64,000 nt of DNA from Desulforapulum sp034007745 (GTDB lineage: Bacteria; Desulfobacterota; Desulfobacteria; Desulfobacterales; Desulfobacteraceae): NCBI GenBank assembly GCA_034007745.1, contig JAVEQI010000015.1, forward strand, positions 1 through 64,000, given 5' to 3'. Below are positions 42,301-49,599 of this stretch, piece by piece. The translations under genes and the position numbers were made by a program. Within the stretch, counting starts at the first letter, position 1. Each line of letters starts with the position of its first letter. The notes beneath the pieces were generated by a model. That model worked only from the letters and a program-made list of their open reading frames with translations. It ran no database searches and was not told the origin of the DNA.

Positions 42301-45162
42301 CATCGAAAAAATCATTTTCTGCCAGACTATATTGCTGCGTTTCTGGATGTTAAACACACGTGCCGTTTGCGCAGCAGTTGTCCATTGCAGTAAGTTTTTG
42401 TGGCTGACAAACATTCGGTAAAGTGTTGTGAGGACAGCATCAACGGTGATATAGGCCTCATATACCAGAAAGGAAATCGCCAGGATCCACCGCAAGAATA
42501 TACGCCCGATTGGCCGTAAGGAAAGGCCTGCCTGTTCACCCCCAATAATCTGAAATGCGCTGCGGGTGATACTGGTCAACAGGGGAACACCGAGGGAAAG
42601 AACAAGTATCAACGTCCATTGACCGGCTAGGCCGGGTAAAAAAAGCAGACCAACAGAGAAAATAAACAGCAATGCTGGCGCCAATAATGAACGGCGCAAA
42701 TTGTCAAAGATCTTCCAGTAGTCAATGGCATTAAACCCGTGGCTCTTGCTTTTCGGTTTGAATAGCCAGGGTAAAAGCTGCCAGTCACCGCGAATCCAGC
42801 GGCGTCGGCGCAACATCATCGCCATGTAACTGGAGGGGTAGTCCTCTACCATGGTGATATCAGTCACCAGACCGGCCCGGCCCATATTGCCTTCCAGTAA
42901 ATCGTGACTGAGCACGGTGTTTTCAGGAATATGACCGTTTATACTTCTCTCAAATGCGTCAACATCGTAAATTCCCTTGCCTACATAAATACCTTCTCCA
43001 ACAAGATCCATGTACGCATCGGATACTGCCAGGGTGTAAATATCCAGACCAGTATCTCCGGCAAAGAGACGGGTAAACCAGGATTGATTGGTACTTTTGG
43101 GATGAATCTCCATACGCGGCTGCAGAATGGTATAACCTGAGGTAACCATTTCGTTCTTCCCGGAGAAAACGGGCCGGTTAAGGGGATGGGCCATTGCTCC
43201 CACCAGCCGTTTGCCTGCACCGATTGGCAGGATACTATCGTCATCCAGGGTGATTACGTATTTGATGTGGCTCAGCACCTGGGGATTCCTGTTGAAATCA
43301 TCTGGCAACGAAACAAATGAGTGCTGCCTGACTCCGCGTATGAGCTTGTTAAACTCATGCAATTTTCCACGCTTACGTTCCCACCCCATCCACTTTCCTT
43401 CGGATGGATTCCAGAGTCGTTTGCGATGCATAAAGAAAAACCGGTCTGTACTCTGAGCTCCATTACTATGCTCTTCATTGCTTTGAAGGGAAACATATTT
43501 CTGGTTGAGTTCCGCTATTTTTGATTGACCGTAGGATACAAGCTCAGCATCTTCTGGGGTTGTTTCCTGATCTGCATCACCAAAGTCGGTTAAAATCGCA
43601 AACTGAAAACCGGGCTCAGGATTGCGTAAATAGTGTTTCTCAATTTGAAACACAAGTGAGTCTATGTCCTTACGGGAGTCGATCATCCCGGGTATTACCA
43701 CGATTGTACTGAAACCCCTAGGAATCCGGTGCTTGAACTCCATTTTTGGTAAAATCCGCGGCGGGATAACCAGGGTAATGACCCAGTTGACCAGACTGGT
43801 TGCTATGGTGAAAGCGGGTATACACATAGCCATTCCTAGAAGAACGGCCAGAATCCACAAAACAGGAGTTCCAACCAGATCCCGGGCAAAACCCCAGGAA
43901 GGGCTGGTATATTGAGCTACTTCGCTCTGGATCAGCTCCGGGAGATTTACAAGGCAGGCAAAAAGACCCAGAAGCAATAGGGTAAAAGGGAGTACAGCTC
44001 CAAGATATACCCCTTTGCCGTGTAGGAGCACCCAGTCTTTAACTGCCATCCCGAGCCCGGGGCGGTAGCCGATTTTCTTTGCAAACTCCTTGCGATGTTT
44101 GCCGATAAGGAACTCACCAATATGGAGACCATTCGTCAGCTCGGGATCTTGATTCTCTCGAGGCTTTACCTCCTCAGGAGTTTGTGGCTGTTTGTTTTCA
44201 GATGAGAACTGTCGGGAGAATTTCAACAGATAATCACCAAGGTCAATTTCTGTATATCCACTGTTACGGGCGAGTTTTTCGACCTTATTACGATACAGAT
44301 CGCGGGTTTTGAAATCCATATGGGCATAAATACCAGCCGGATCCTGCCGTAATAATTTTTCAAGAACACTGACTGATTCAAAGAAATCGTTCCAGTCCAG
44401 CTCCGAGATTGACCGCATGCTATGAACAATATTTCCAACCCAATTGCCGACACTGCTTCCCTCGTCAATGGTTCCCTCATCTATTGCGGCAGAGTCTCTC
44501 AATGGATCATTGATTGCGGGAATCAGGCGACCCGGTGCTGGTAAAGATGGATCTGCCTGGGGTTTGATCAAAAAACATAAAGTCTCAGCCAGATATTCCA
44601 ACAAGCTGAGACGCAAAAATATCGGCAATGCCCATATTTCGGCCGTTTTCAAAGGGATATCAGTTTGTAAATCAATCAATATCTGTTCAAAAGCCGCAGG
44701 ATCAAACAATAAATCCTGGTGTGCCAGGATGTTTGTGGCGACGACGAAAATCCTCGGATAACCATCCAGCCGGCCACCTTCAAGTTTGGGTAAACTATGA
44801 TAAAAATCGGCGGACAGATCTTCTTTGATTTGTCGGACAGTTCGCTTGATGATGTAGGAATTATCCAATACCCATTCAGAGGCATAGGTGAGGCCTATAT
44901 CCGGGCTCTTTGTGTTCCTGAGAAATTGATACGCCGTTTCCATCCAGGCGTTAATACGATCCAGATCTTTAACCACCGACTCATAGGAAACAATACCGTT
45001 ACGATGGGCAGCTCTGTTCCGGGGAGTTTCCGTTTTTACGCTCTGGATATTGACTGTTAGATGACGGATGAGCTCTTCCCTGCTTTCAATGGGGATTTGG
45101 AACTCAGCCGGTTGCTGTGCAGCGTCCATATTGAATTTGTTGTGTGATCTGTCATCAGCCAT
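36325..45162 (-). CDS. ndvB: Cyclic beta-1,2-glucan synthase (NdvB/Cgs type)
   Basis: A 2945-residue inner-membrane megasynthase, close to the 2830-2870 residues of Rhizobium NdvB and Brucella Cgs. In order: an N-terminal region of about 380 residues; membrane helices near 385-480; a GT84 glucosyltransferase domain (YVITLDDDSILP near 637, SHDLLEGN, RRRRWIRGDWQ near 787); further helices to about 1000; a glucoamylase-like/GH144-type domain (TNIGLYLTSILAAYDLGYLG near 1060, GSYGMYESIDF near 1560); and two GH94-type regions (GGGYISWSDRDITRW near 1687, YGGFFLDGSEY near 2157). The last includes GDWNDGMN near 2630 with the expected acidic catalyst. It makes and trims periplasmic cyclic glucan from UDP-glucose. 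Its ATG overlaps the stop of the USP gene by one base (TGATG). Confidence 0.93.
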   Translation of the reverse strand: MADDRSHNKFNMDAAQQPAEFQIPIESREELIRHLTVNIQSVKTETPRNRAAHRNGIVSYESVVKDLDRINAWMETAYQFLRNTKSPDIGLTYASEWVLDNSYIIKRTVRQIKEDLSADFYHSLPKLEGGRLDGYPRIFVVATNILAHQDLLFDPAAFEQILIDLQTDIPLKTAEIWALPIFLRLSLLEYLAETLCFLIKPQADPSLPAPGRLIPAINDPLRDSAAIDEGTIDEGSSVGNWVGNIVHSMRSISELDWNDFFESVSVLEKLLRQDPAGIYAHMDFKTRDLYRNKVEKLARNSGYTEIDLGDYLLKFSRQFSSENKQPQTPEEVKPRENQDPELTNGLHIGEFLIGKHRKEFAKKIGYRPGLGMAVKDWVLLHGKGVYLGAVLPFTLLLLGLFACLVNLPELIQSEVAQYTSPSWGFARDLVGTPVLWILAVLLGMAMCIPAFTIATSLVNWVITLVIPPRILPKMEFKHRIPRGFSTIVVIPGMIDSRKDIDSLVFQIEKHYLRNPEPGFQFAILTDFGDADQETTPEDAELVSYGQSKIAELNQKYVSLQSNEEHSNGAQSTDRFFFMHRKRLWNPSEGKWMGWERKRGKLHEFNKLIRGVRQHSFVSLPDDFNRNPQVLSHIKYVITLDDDSILPIGAGKRLVGAMAHPLNRPVFSGKNEMVTSGYTILQPRMEIHPKSTNQSWFTRLFAGDTGLDIYTLAVSDAYMDLVGEGIYVGKGIYDVDAFERSINGHIPENTVLSHDLLEGNMGRAGLVTDITMVEDYPSSYMAMMLRRRRWIRGDWQLLPWLFKPKSKSHGFNAIDYWKIFDNLRRSLLAPALLFIFSVGLLFLPGLAGQWTLILVLSLGVPLLTSITRSAFQIIGGEQAGLSLRPIGRIFLRWILAISFLVYEAYITVDAVLTTLYRMFVSHKNLLQWTTAAQTARVFNIQKRSNIVWQKMIFSMLVALVLTIGVPVISFLTTGYVSFSLLASGGVLLLWLFAPFVAYWINRPIVEDSEQLTNDEIALLRQVTRRTWGFFEHFVGPGDHWLPPDHFQEKPEAKIAHRTSPTNIGLYLTSILAAYDLGYLGHPDLTTRLKMTLESMTHMERYNGHFFNWYDTLTREALPPHYVSTVDSGNLAACLIVVSQACQNMPSEAVFRWDIFHGYLDSLTNLVDVLSTIRTVEIREEIKIINTRISDIQAAINAARFKPDQWYPIFIHIEETSYPEISGQLLRLIEVSGTAFDDEKLSELRVINSQIRQHQQVVHYSIAELLPWMPLLGKIPEQLQKPEFAAMLRELVEDLPNNFKLKDHQVVTERALPLIHALLKEYRLSHQSSHAEISTKPEDWLNTLEKAVLASQKNAREIFNQYREISSDADRFVEEMDFRFLYDRQKRVFHIGFNRDVGLLDNNHYDLLASEARIASIVAIAKGEVPQSHWIYLGRPVTRVENINTLLSWSGTMFEYLLPPLFLRSYPGTLLADSAKGAVQHQIAYAKSKNVPWGISESGFHRFDASRSYQYYAFGVPGLGFKRGLTKDLVIAPYASLIAVGINPRAVIKNLRSLIELKMFGSYGMYESIDFTRSRLLINQDPAIVAEYMAHHQGMLFMALANYLRNDIMVERMHQDARIQSVELLLQEQVPAISAAEDIYEDEVQDFSDQKKPPTGINPWNVPVGTPIPQVHLLSNGSFRVLISNMGGGYISWSDRDITRWQPDPVLDNWGTWVYIQELNNSKETGDILWSAAPQPLPTGAEDMQVYFHAHMAVYRRVVDQLVSVMEVTVSPDDPVEIRRINLQNDSDRPRRLQITSYGEVSLSTHADDGQHPAFNKLFIESEYVKELGLQIFSRRPRSSKEIPLLMGHMLLGDNGELNVRHEADRRVFIGRGHGSRDPQALLSGEYLRGSSGATLDPIFALGCEITVAAHENKQLAFLTFVGESREELIARAERYHTWPLIERTFHQADSHNQAQLDREKFDGTMLKDTLKTLSALLYPYKDVRAPAEILAANRLGQSALWRFGISGDLPILLVTLDDDKQLDVVHDALLVFKHLRSRDFKIDLVILNQQPTDYAAELNGRIHRLIRRTNSEDFLNLRGGIYVLFNDQMKHEETILLQSAARVVLAGEKGPLARQLPDYSVPVYHLPKFTPSLAPEIQHTLTLPRPDDLQFFNGYGGFFLDGSEYHVLLEPGKATPAPWVNVIGYPEFGFMVTETGSQTTWAVNSGENRLTPWSNDPVRDPTGEALYLRDEETGEVWSPTPQPANAGQPYRVRHGAGYTIFEHQSHGIQHRLTLYASPSDPVKIIRLQVTNLSDRNRRLTASQYVEWVLGTTRAKNSPFIIPEYDFETESLLATNPYNGEFNQRTAFLSASKAIHGMTADRAQFLGRAGTHKAPIELERLGVEQRITPGEDPCGVLQVHMDLPLESSEEIYFVLGQGSDRSQAIELIKKYRRPESVERAFEETHAYWDKLLNTIEVETPDKAMNVMLNRWSLYQALSCRIWGRTAFYQSSGAYGARDQLQDVLALLAIKPEIARRQILRAAAHQFEEGDVLHWWHPPTGRGVRTRFSDDLLWMPYVTSQYITVTGDSGILDEEIPFLQGDPLAEGEDERYGHYQSGQSVFSLYEHCLRAIHKGSTKGVHGLPLIGGGDWNDGMNRVGEKGRGESVWLAWFLIDVLNRFADICDLRNEQTRAEEFRQRANMYALAVEEHAWDGEWYRRGYYDNGTPLGSHENIEGKIDAIAQSWAVISKGGDKERSRTAMKSVMDRLVLPQDRLLLLFTPPFDQTSQDPGYIKGYLPGIRENGAQYTHAATWTAWAFRELRDGNRTGELFNLLNPVYQADTAEKAETYRVEPYVVCADIYSQEPYIRRGGWTWYTGSSSWYYRLGIEGILGFAKTGEILRIDPVIPETWDSFCLTYRYRQSTYHITVENPQHRQSGVTRVVMDGETMPENEIRLRENSGDHTVTVVL

Positions 45163-46226
45163 CAATCGCGACCCTCACTTTGTTGTGCCGCAATTTCTGA
45201 ATCCGTGAGCTGGACGTGGCAACGTGGGATATCCTGAATGATCAGAATTGGCCTTGCACCGAATTCCAGCATCTCCCTGGCAACACTGCCATACGGATAA
45301 TGGTACTGGCCGGTATACCCGTGGGCAGACATTATTATCAGATCGATATTCTCCTCTTTTACCAAGCGTTGCAGAGCTTCCGACACGCTGCGGTGCTCGA
45401 TCGTTCTGGTTTCACTGGGTACATCAAACTGTAATTTAATCCTCGCAAGATATTTATGTACTGAATTCTGGCTGAGCAGCATAAATTGATCGATAAGTTT
45501 TTGAACGTCTTCTCCATGGGGTTTTGGGACAGGTATTTCCGGTGGACGAATCACAGTAGTCAGAAATAGGGCCGGTTCTACCGAGTTTTTTTTGGAATCT
45601 GTAGCATCCTGCCTGGCGGTTTCTTTCGTGGACAGGTCTATTTCTCCACGGATCAGCCGTATACCGGCCGAAAATGCACATTCAGACCGCGGCGAACTAT
45701 CCAAAGGCATCAAAATTCGGCCATAGCGTATTTCACCATCAGGAGTTTCCTTTTCTTCATAGGTTCTTACCAACAGCAGGGGCAGGTAGATTCTTTTGAT
45801 AACTTTCTGGGTAACACTGCTGATGTTCCAGCGGGTGAAACCTCCCCAACCGTGTGTACTGATGACCAGCAGATCGATAGCCTCGTTGTGGGCAAACCTG
45901 ATAATATTCTCAGGTGGGTTCCCTTGGCGAATGACATATTCGACCCTGTGAGAATCGGTGACATCACTCTCTTCATCGGAGAAACTCTTGCTGATGCGTT
46001 CTGCTACCCGGTGTGAAATTCTCTGCATGTATTGTTCCGCTTTTTTTTCTCTAATTTGCCAGGTAATAGGGTCAACCGGGTGGGGTTCATCAATTTCCCC
46101 GATAGGATCCAAAACTCGCAACAGAACAATTTTAGAGTCAAACACACGTGCGAAAAACTCTGCGTGCGGTAATGCACGCTCTGCAAATCTTGATCCATCA
46201 AGAGGTACAAGTATGCGCTTAAACAT
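45162..46226 (-). CDS. Tandem universal stress protein
   Basis: A 354-residue cytoplasmic protein with two USP domains. Domain 1 is about 1-155 (MFKRILVPLDGSRFAERALP ... LVISTHGWGGFTRWNISSVT). Domain 2 is about 165-335 (YGRILMPLDSSPRSECAFSA ... IIMSAHGYTGQYHYPYGSVA). The second keeps the GxxG...GS nucleotide loop best. A CBS-like or channel domain is absent. It overlaps ndvB by one base (TGATG), so the stress protein and the glucan synthase are translationally coupled. A role in tuning glucan synthesis under osmotic or energy stress is inference. AAGGAG lies 11 nt before the ATG. Confidence 0.9.
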   Translation of the reverse strand: MFKRILVPLDGSRFAERALPHAEFFARVFDSKIVLLRVLDPIGEIDEPHPVDPITWQIREKKAEQYMQRISHRVAERISKSFSDEESDVTDSHRVEYVIRQGNPPENIIRFAHNEAIDLLVISTHGWGGFTRWNISSVTQKVIKRIYLPLLLVRTYEEKETPDGEIRYGRILMPLDSSPRSECAFSAGIRLIRGEIDLSTKETARQDATDSKKNSVEPALFLTTVIRPPEIPVPKPHGEDVQKLIDQFMLLSQNSVHKYLARIKLQFDVPSETRTIEHRSVSEALQRLVKEENIDLIIMSAHGYTGQYHYPYGSVAREMLEFGARPILIIQDIPRCHVQLTDSEIAAQQSEGRD

Positions 46227-46393
46227 AATTAGTTAGCACTCCTTACAGGTTATTTCCTGGTAAAAGGGGTGAGCGTCATGTTGTGCAATCTATGATCAAA
46301 TAAATAGCGGAGTATTACCGGGAAACAGATATTTAAAAAAAAGACTATACTTTACAGCATAAACACAAAGTGAGTGCCAAAGCAAATTTTTGG

Positions 46394-47326
46394 TTAAAGA
46401 TTTGATTCAGAAAAAAGATCGGTACTCAGGTATCTCTCGCCCGTGTCAGGCAGAATAACCACCATGAGCTTGCCCCGGTTTTCCTCATTTGAGGCAAGCT
46501 GAAGCGCCCCCTGAACAGCGGCACCAGATGAGATTCCGCAAAGAATCCCTTCCTCCCGGGCAAGCTGTTTTGCCATTTTAATGGCGTTGTCCGACGAGAC
46601 CCGGACAATCTCATCCACAAGGCTTAAGTCAAGCACCCGGGGAACAAATCCTGCACCGATCCCCTGGATCTTGTGGGGTCCTGGTTTTCCTCCGGATAAA
46701 ACCGGGGACTCTTCAGGCTCCACGGCAACGGCCCTGAACGACGGCCGCCGCTTTTTGATAGCCCTGGATACGCCAGTGATGGTGCCGCCGGTGCCCACCC
46801 CCGCCACAAGGATGTCGACCTTCCCATCTGTATCGATCCAGATCTCTTCGGCCGTGGTCCGTTCATGGACGGCGGGATTTGCGGGGTTGGAGAACTGATC
46901 GGGCATAAATGCGTTGTCAGTTTCAGCCAAAATTTCTTTGGCCCTTTCAATGGCCCCCTTCATACCAAGATTGCCCGGTGTCAGCACCAGGGTTGCCCCA
47001 AGGTGGGCCAGGAGTTTTTTGCGCTCCACGCTCATGGTTTCCGGCATGGTCAAAATAAGCTTCAGTCCTTTGACCGCAGCTGCAAAGGCAAGGGCGAGGC
47101 CGGTGTTGCCGCTGGTGGGCTCCACAATCACGCTGTCCTTGGAGATGAGTCCCTGTTTTTCAGCCTCCTCGATCATGGCTACACCAATTCTGTCCTTGAT
47201 GCTTCCTATGGGATTGCGGGCCTCTAATTTCGCCAGGATCGTTACCCCATGCCTTGAACTCAGCGCCTTTAAATGGACAAGGGGTGTGCACCCCCAGCCC
47301 TTTGTCATGTCGGTTAGAATGTTCAT
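46394..47326 (-). CDS. cysK: Cysteine synthase (O-acetylserine sulfhydrylase)
   Basis: A 310-residue PLP enzyme. The Schiff-base lysine is in LEARNPIGSIKDRIGVAM. PTSGNTGLALAFAAA binds the substrate carboxylate, and VAGVGTGGTITGVSRAIKKR binds PLP phosphate. GISSGAAVQGALQLA is near the C-terminus. It makes cysteine from O-acetylserine and sulfide, which a sulfate reducer has in plenty. It follows cysE in the same direction with about 130 nt between, filled by a composite repeat. A GGAGGG site 6 nt before the ATG survives after the repeat, and ttatataatgg within its end could supply a -10. Confidence 0.93.
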   Translation of the reverse strand: MNILTDMTKGWGCTPLVHLKALSSRHGVTILAKLEARNPIGSIKDRIGVAMIEEAEKQGLISKDSVIVEPTSGNTGLALAFAAAVKGLKLILTMPETMSVERKKLLAHLGATLVLTPGNLGMKGAIERAKEILAETDNAFMPDQFSNPANPAVHERTTAEEIWIDTDGKVDILVAGVGTGGTITGVSRAIKKRRPSFRAVAVEPEESPVLSGGKPGPHKIQGIGAGFVPRVLDLSLVDEIVRVSSDNAIKMAKQLAREEGILCGISSGAAVQGALQLASNEENRGKLMVVILPDTGERYLSTDLFSESNL

Positions 47327-47344
47327 CTATTTCCCTCCATTATA

Positions 47345-47450
47345 TAAGAAACAGCTTTTAGCTGTTAGCATTTAGCTCTTAGCCAACAGCTAACCGCTAA
47401 CTGCTAACCGCTATCGTGTTTGATGCTTCATTGTGTCCGCCAGGACCTGG
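47345..47450 (-). repeat. Composite heptamer/hairpin element between cysE and cysK
   Basis: On the minus strand: caggtcctggcggacacaat, then caaacacgatagc, nine heptamers (47348-47410; GGTTAGC/AGTTAGC types first, TAAGAGC/TAACAGC types later) and gctgtttcttata. The early and late heptamers are complementary (about 17 of 20 positions), so the RNA or single strand can fold into a long hairpin. Confidence 0.72.
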
Positions 47451-47455
47451 GGGTT

Positions 47456-48403
47456 TTATCGGTAAATAAGCCTGGGGGTTTCAATAAAAACCTTGGTGTC
47501 CGGGGGAATGGATTCTGTGATCCAGACGTTTCCGCCAATGACCGATCCCCTGCCGATGATCGTATCTCCCCCGAGAATGGTGGCACCGGAATAGACTATC
47601 ACATCGTCCTCGATGGTGGGGTGGCGCTTCCTGCCCTTGAGGCGTTCGCCCGAACCCGGCGGCAGGGAAAGTGCGCCGATGGTGACGTTCTGATAGATCC
47701 TGACATTATCACCGATTATGCAGGTCTCGCCGATCACCACCCCTGTTCCATGGTCAATCACAAAACGCCGGCCGATGCCGGCACCGGGATGGATATCAAT
47801 ACCCGTAAGACTGTGGGCATGCTCGGACATGATCCTGGGCAGCTGGGGAATCCCAAGCTGAAAGAGAATATGGGCTATCCTGTACACGGTAATGGCAAAA
47901 AGCCCGGGATAACTGAATATAACCTCATCATGGCTCTTGGCCGCAGGATCACCGTCATAGGCACTCCTGACGTCTTCGCCCAGGGCCAGCCTCAACTCCG
48001 GAACCTTTTCAATGACGGCCAGGGCCGCCTCCTGCCCACTTTTTTCACACTCACTGCAGGGCTGCCCATACCGGAGGCAGTCATGGCGCATTACGTGAAC
48101 AATCTGTTCGGACAGAACATCGTGGAGTTCGGCAATATTCTGGCCCATGCTGTAGGTAAGGTTGGCCTTATCGAGCTTTTTTCTGGAAAAATAACCGGGA
48201 AAGAGAATCTCCCTGAACTTGTCCACCATCTCCTTGACCGAGGTGGAAAAATGAATCGGCTCGTCGCCAATGTGGGCAAAGCAGCGGTCATCATCCATAC
48301 CGGCAAGAATGGTTTCAATCACACCCGGCAATTTTTTCCGGTGCTCGGATGTGAACTCGTTTTCGCTCCTGCATGATGGATTGTCCGGATTTATAATCTT
48401 CAT
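47456..48403 (-). CDS. cysE: Serine O-acetyltransferase
   Basis: A 315-residue enzyme of the longer CysE/EpsC class: a helical N-terminal part, then a left-handed beta-helix of hexapeptide repeats (LTGIDIHPGAGIGRRFVIDH, GVVIGETCIIGDNVRIYQNV, HPTIEDDVIVYSGATILGGD). The catalytic His is in IDHGTGVVIGE. It forms O-acetylserine from serine and acetyl-CoA for the CysK encoded downstream. ATG 48403 is set by AAGGAG 6 nt upstream; a longer frame adds eleven unsupported residues. The 359-nt spacer upstream holds only a short palindrome GGGGTCtGACCCC (48526-48538) and a possible HAD fragment. Confidence 0.92.
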   Translation of the reverse strand: MKIINPDNPSCRSENEFTSEHRKKLPGVIETILAGMDDDRCFAHIGDEPIHFSTSVKEMVDKFREILFPGYFSRKKLDKANLTYSMGQNIAELHDVLSEQIVHVMRHDCLRYGQPCSECEKSGQEAALAVIEKVPELRLALGEDVRSAYDGDPAAKSHDEVIFSYPGLFAITVYRIAHILFQLGIPQLPRIMSEHAHSLTGIDIHPGAGIGRRFVIDHGTGVVIGETCIIGDNVRIYQNVTIGALSLPPGSGERLKGRKRHPTIEDDVIVYSGATILGGDTIIGRGSVIGGNVWITESIPPDTKVFIETPRLIYR

Positions 48404-48678
48404 TGTCGACTCCTTTGAAAAATGGCATAATGGCAATTACTATACCACAATGTAGCCATTGTCAAGAAGCGCCCTTGCCCACCGGATCAAAGCTGGGAAA
48501 CAATGTCCTGCTGGGATCTGAATCTGGGGTCTGACCCCGCTAAGCTTCTATTATTAAACAACAATCCGTTAGAATAAACGCTATATTACTTCTTAAAATC
48601 CACTTTCAGGGGGCAAAAACAGCACTCTAAGGCTTTCAGTGGGGATCAAGCCTCTGTTGGAGCTCCTGGGATTCGCAC

Positions 48679-48723
48679 CTGGAATTATTGATTTGCCTTG
48701 ATATTGATGGCACCCTCATGTAA
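48679..48723 (+). pseudogene. Possible fragment of a HAD hydrolase (motif I only)
   Basis: The frame LELLICLDIDGTLM ends at TAA 48721-48723. hhhhDxDGTL is motif I of haloacid-dehalogenase phosphatases, normally within the first 20 residues. Nothing HAD-like follows the stop, and the upstream codons do not look like protein. It may be the leftover N-terminus of a lost gene or chance. Confidence 0.25.
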
Positions 48724-48762
48724 AAATAAATATTTTTATCAATTTCCATGAGGTGGTAGACC

Positions 48763-49539
48763 ATGAGGCTATTTGACAGTCATTGTCATATTGACGATCC
48801 CTGCTTTGAAGACGATTTCAGCTCCATGCTTGAACGGGCCCATGATGCCGGGGTCGAGGCAGTGATGATTGCAGGGGTAACAGTTGAGACTTCCACAAAG
48901 GCGATTGGGCTAGCCCGGAAGCATCCCAATATTTACACCGCCGTGGGCATCCATCCCCACGATGCCGAGGGCTGCACAGCAGATACGATTCAGACCTTGA
49001 AAGATCTAACCCGGAATGACTGCGTACGGGCCTGGGGGGAGATCGGCCTTGATTTTAACCGCATGCACTCGCCTGCCAAAGTCCAGGAGACCTGGTTTGA
49101 AGCCCAGATGGCAGCGGCCGTCGAACTCGGGCTGCCCATGATATTCCATGAGCGGGACTCAGGAGGACGATTCCTGGAGATGATCAAAGATTTTCCCTTT
49201 ACAGAACCAAGGGGGGTTGTCCACTGCTTTTCCGGGACAAAGGCCGAGATGTTCGCCTACCTTGATCTCGGCTTTCACATCGGCATCACCGGCATCCTTA
49301 CCATCAAGAAAAGGGGGGCCGAACTTCGCGAGCTTGTTCAAATGATACCCGAAGATCGCATTCTAATCGAGACTGACGCACCCTACCTCACCCCTGCCCC
49401 GCAGAAGAACAAGGTGCGCCGCAACGAGCCTGCATTTGTGAAATCCGTGATGGAGCGGCTTGCCGAGGTAAGGAACGAGGATATCGAGGCCCTGTCTGAA
49501 ACGGTGTGGAACAATACCTGGGAGCTTTTTGGCGTTTAA
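48763..49539 (+). CDS. tatD: TatD-family metal-dependent deoxyribonuclease
   Basis: A 258-residue TIM-barrel amidohydrolase-like nuclease. Metal-ligand motifs are FDSHCHIDDP, GIHPHDAEG, AWGEIGLDFNRM, IFHERDSGG, VVHCFSGT and LIETDAPYLTP. TatD proteins are 3'-5' exonucleases acting on DNA or RNA; despite the name they do not translocate proteins. It converges on the VWA gene, with a dispersed repeat copy in the 60-nt gap. GAGGTGG precedes the ATG. Confidence 0.92.
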   Translation: MRLFDSHCHIDDPCFEDDFSSMLERAHDAGVEAVMIAGVTVETSTKAIGLARKHPNIYTAVGIHPHDAEGCTADTIQTLKDLTRNDCVRAWGEIGLDFNRMHSPAKVQETWFEAQMAAAVELGLPMIFHERDSGGRFLEMIKDFPFTEPRGVVHCFSGTKAEMFAYLDLGFHIGITGILTIKKRGAELRELVQMIPEDRILIETDAPYLTPAPQKNKVRRNEPAFVKSVMERLAEVRNEDIEALSETVWNNTWELFGV

Positions 49540-49564
49540 TAAGGACTTATCGTCAATCATAAAG

Positions 49565-49590
49565 GGCACCCGCAAGGGGAGCCCCTACGT
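49565..49590 (-). repeat. Dispersed GGGGCTCCCC repeat, second copy
   Basis: The 21 bases at 49565-49585 are identical to 1207-1227. On the minus strand it reads gtaggggctccccttgcggg then tgcc, containing an inverted GGGGCTCCCC core. It lies between the convergent tatD and VWA genes, 10 nt after the latter's stop. Closely similar sequences are, from memory, widely dispersed in unrelated bacteria. Confidence 0.65.
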
Positions 49591-49599
49591 CGCCATCTC

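Noticed and set aside
47345..47450. Heptamer arrays considered as CRISPR
   Set aside because: Units are 7 bp without spacers, imperfect, and no cas gene is present.
48526..48538. Palindrome GGGGTCTGACCCC
   Set aside because: Only 13 bp and isolated, no T run or paired element. Perhaps a relic of a REP-type repeat but not supportable.
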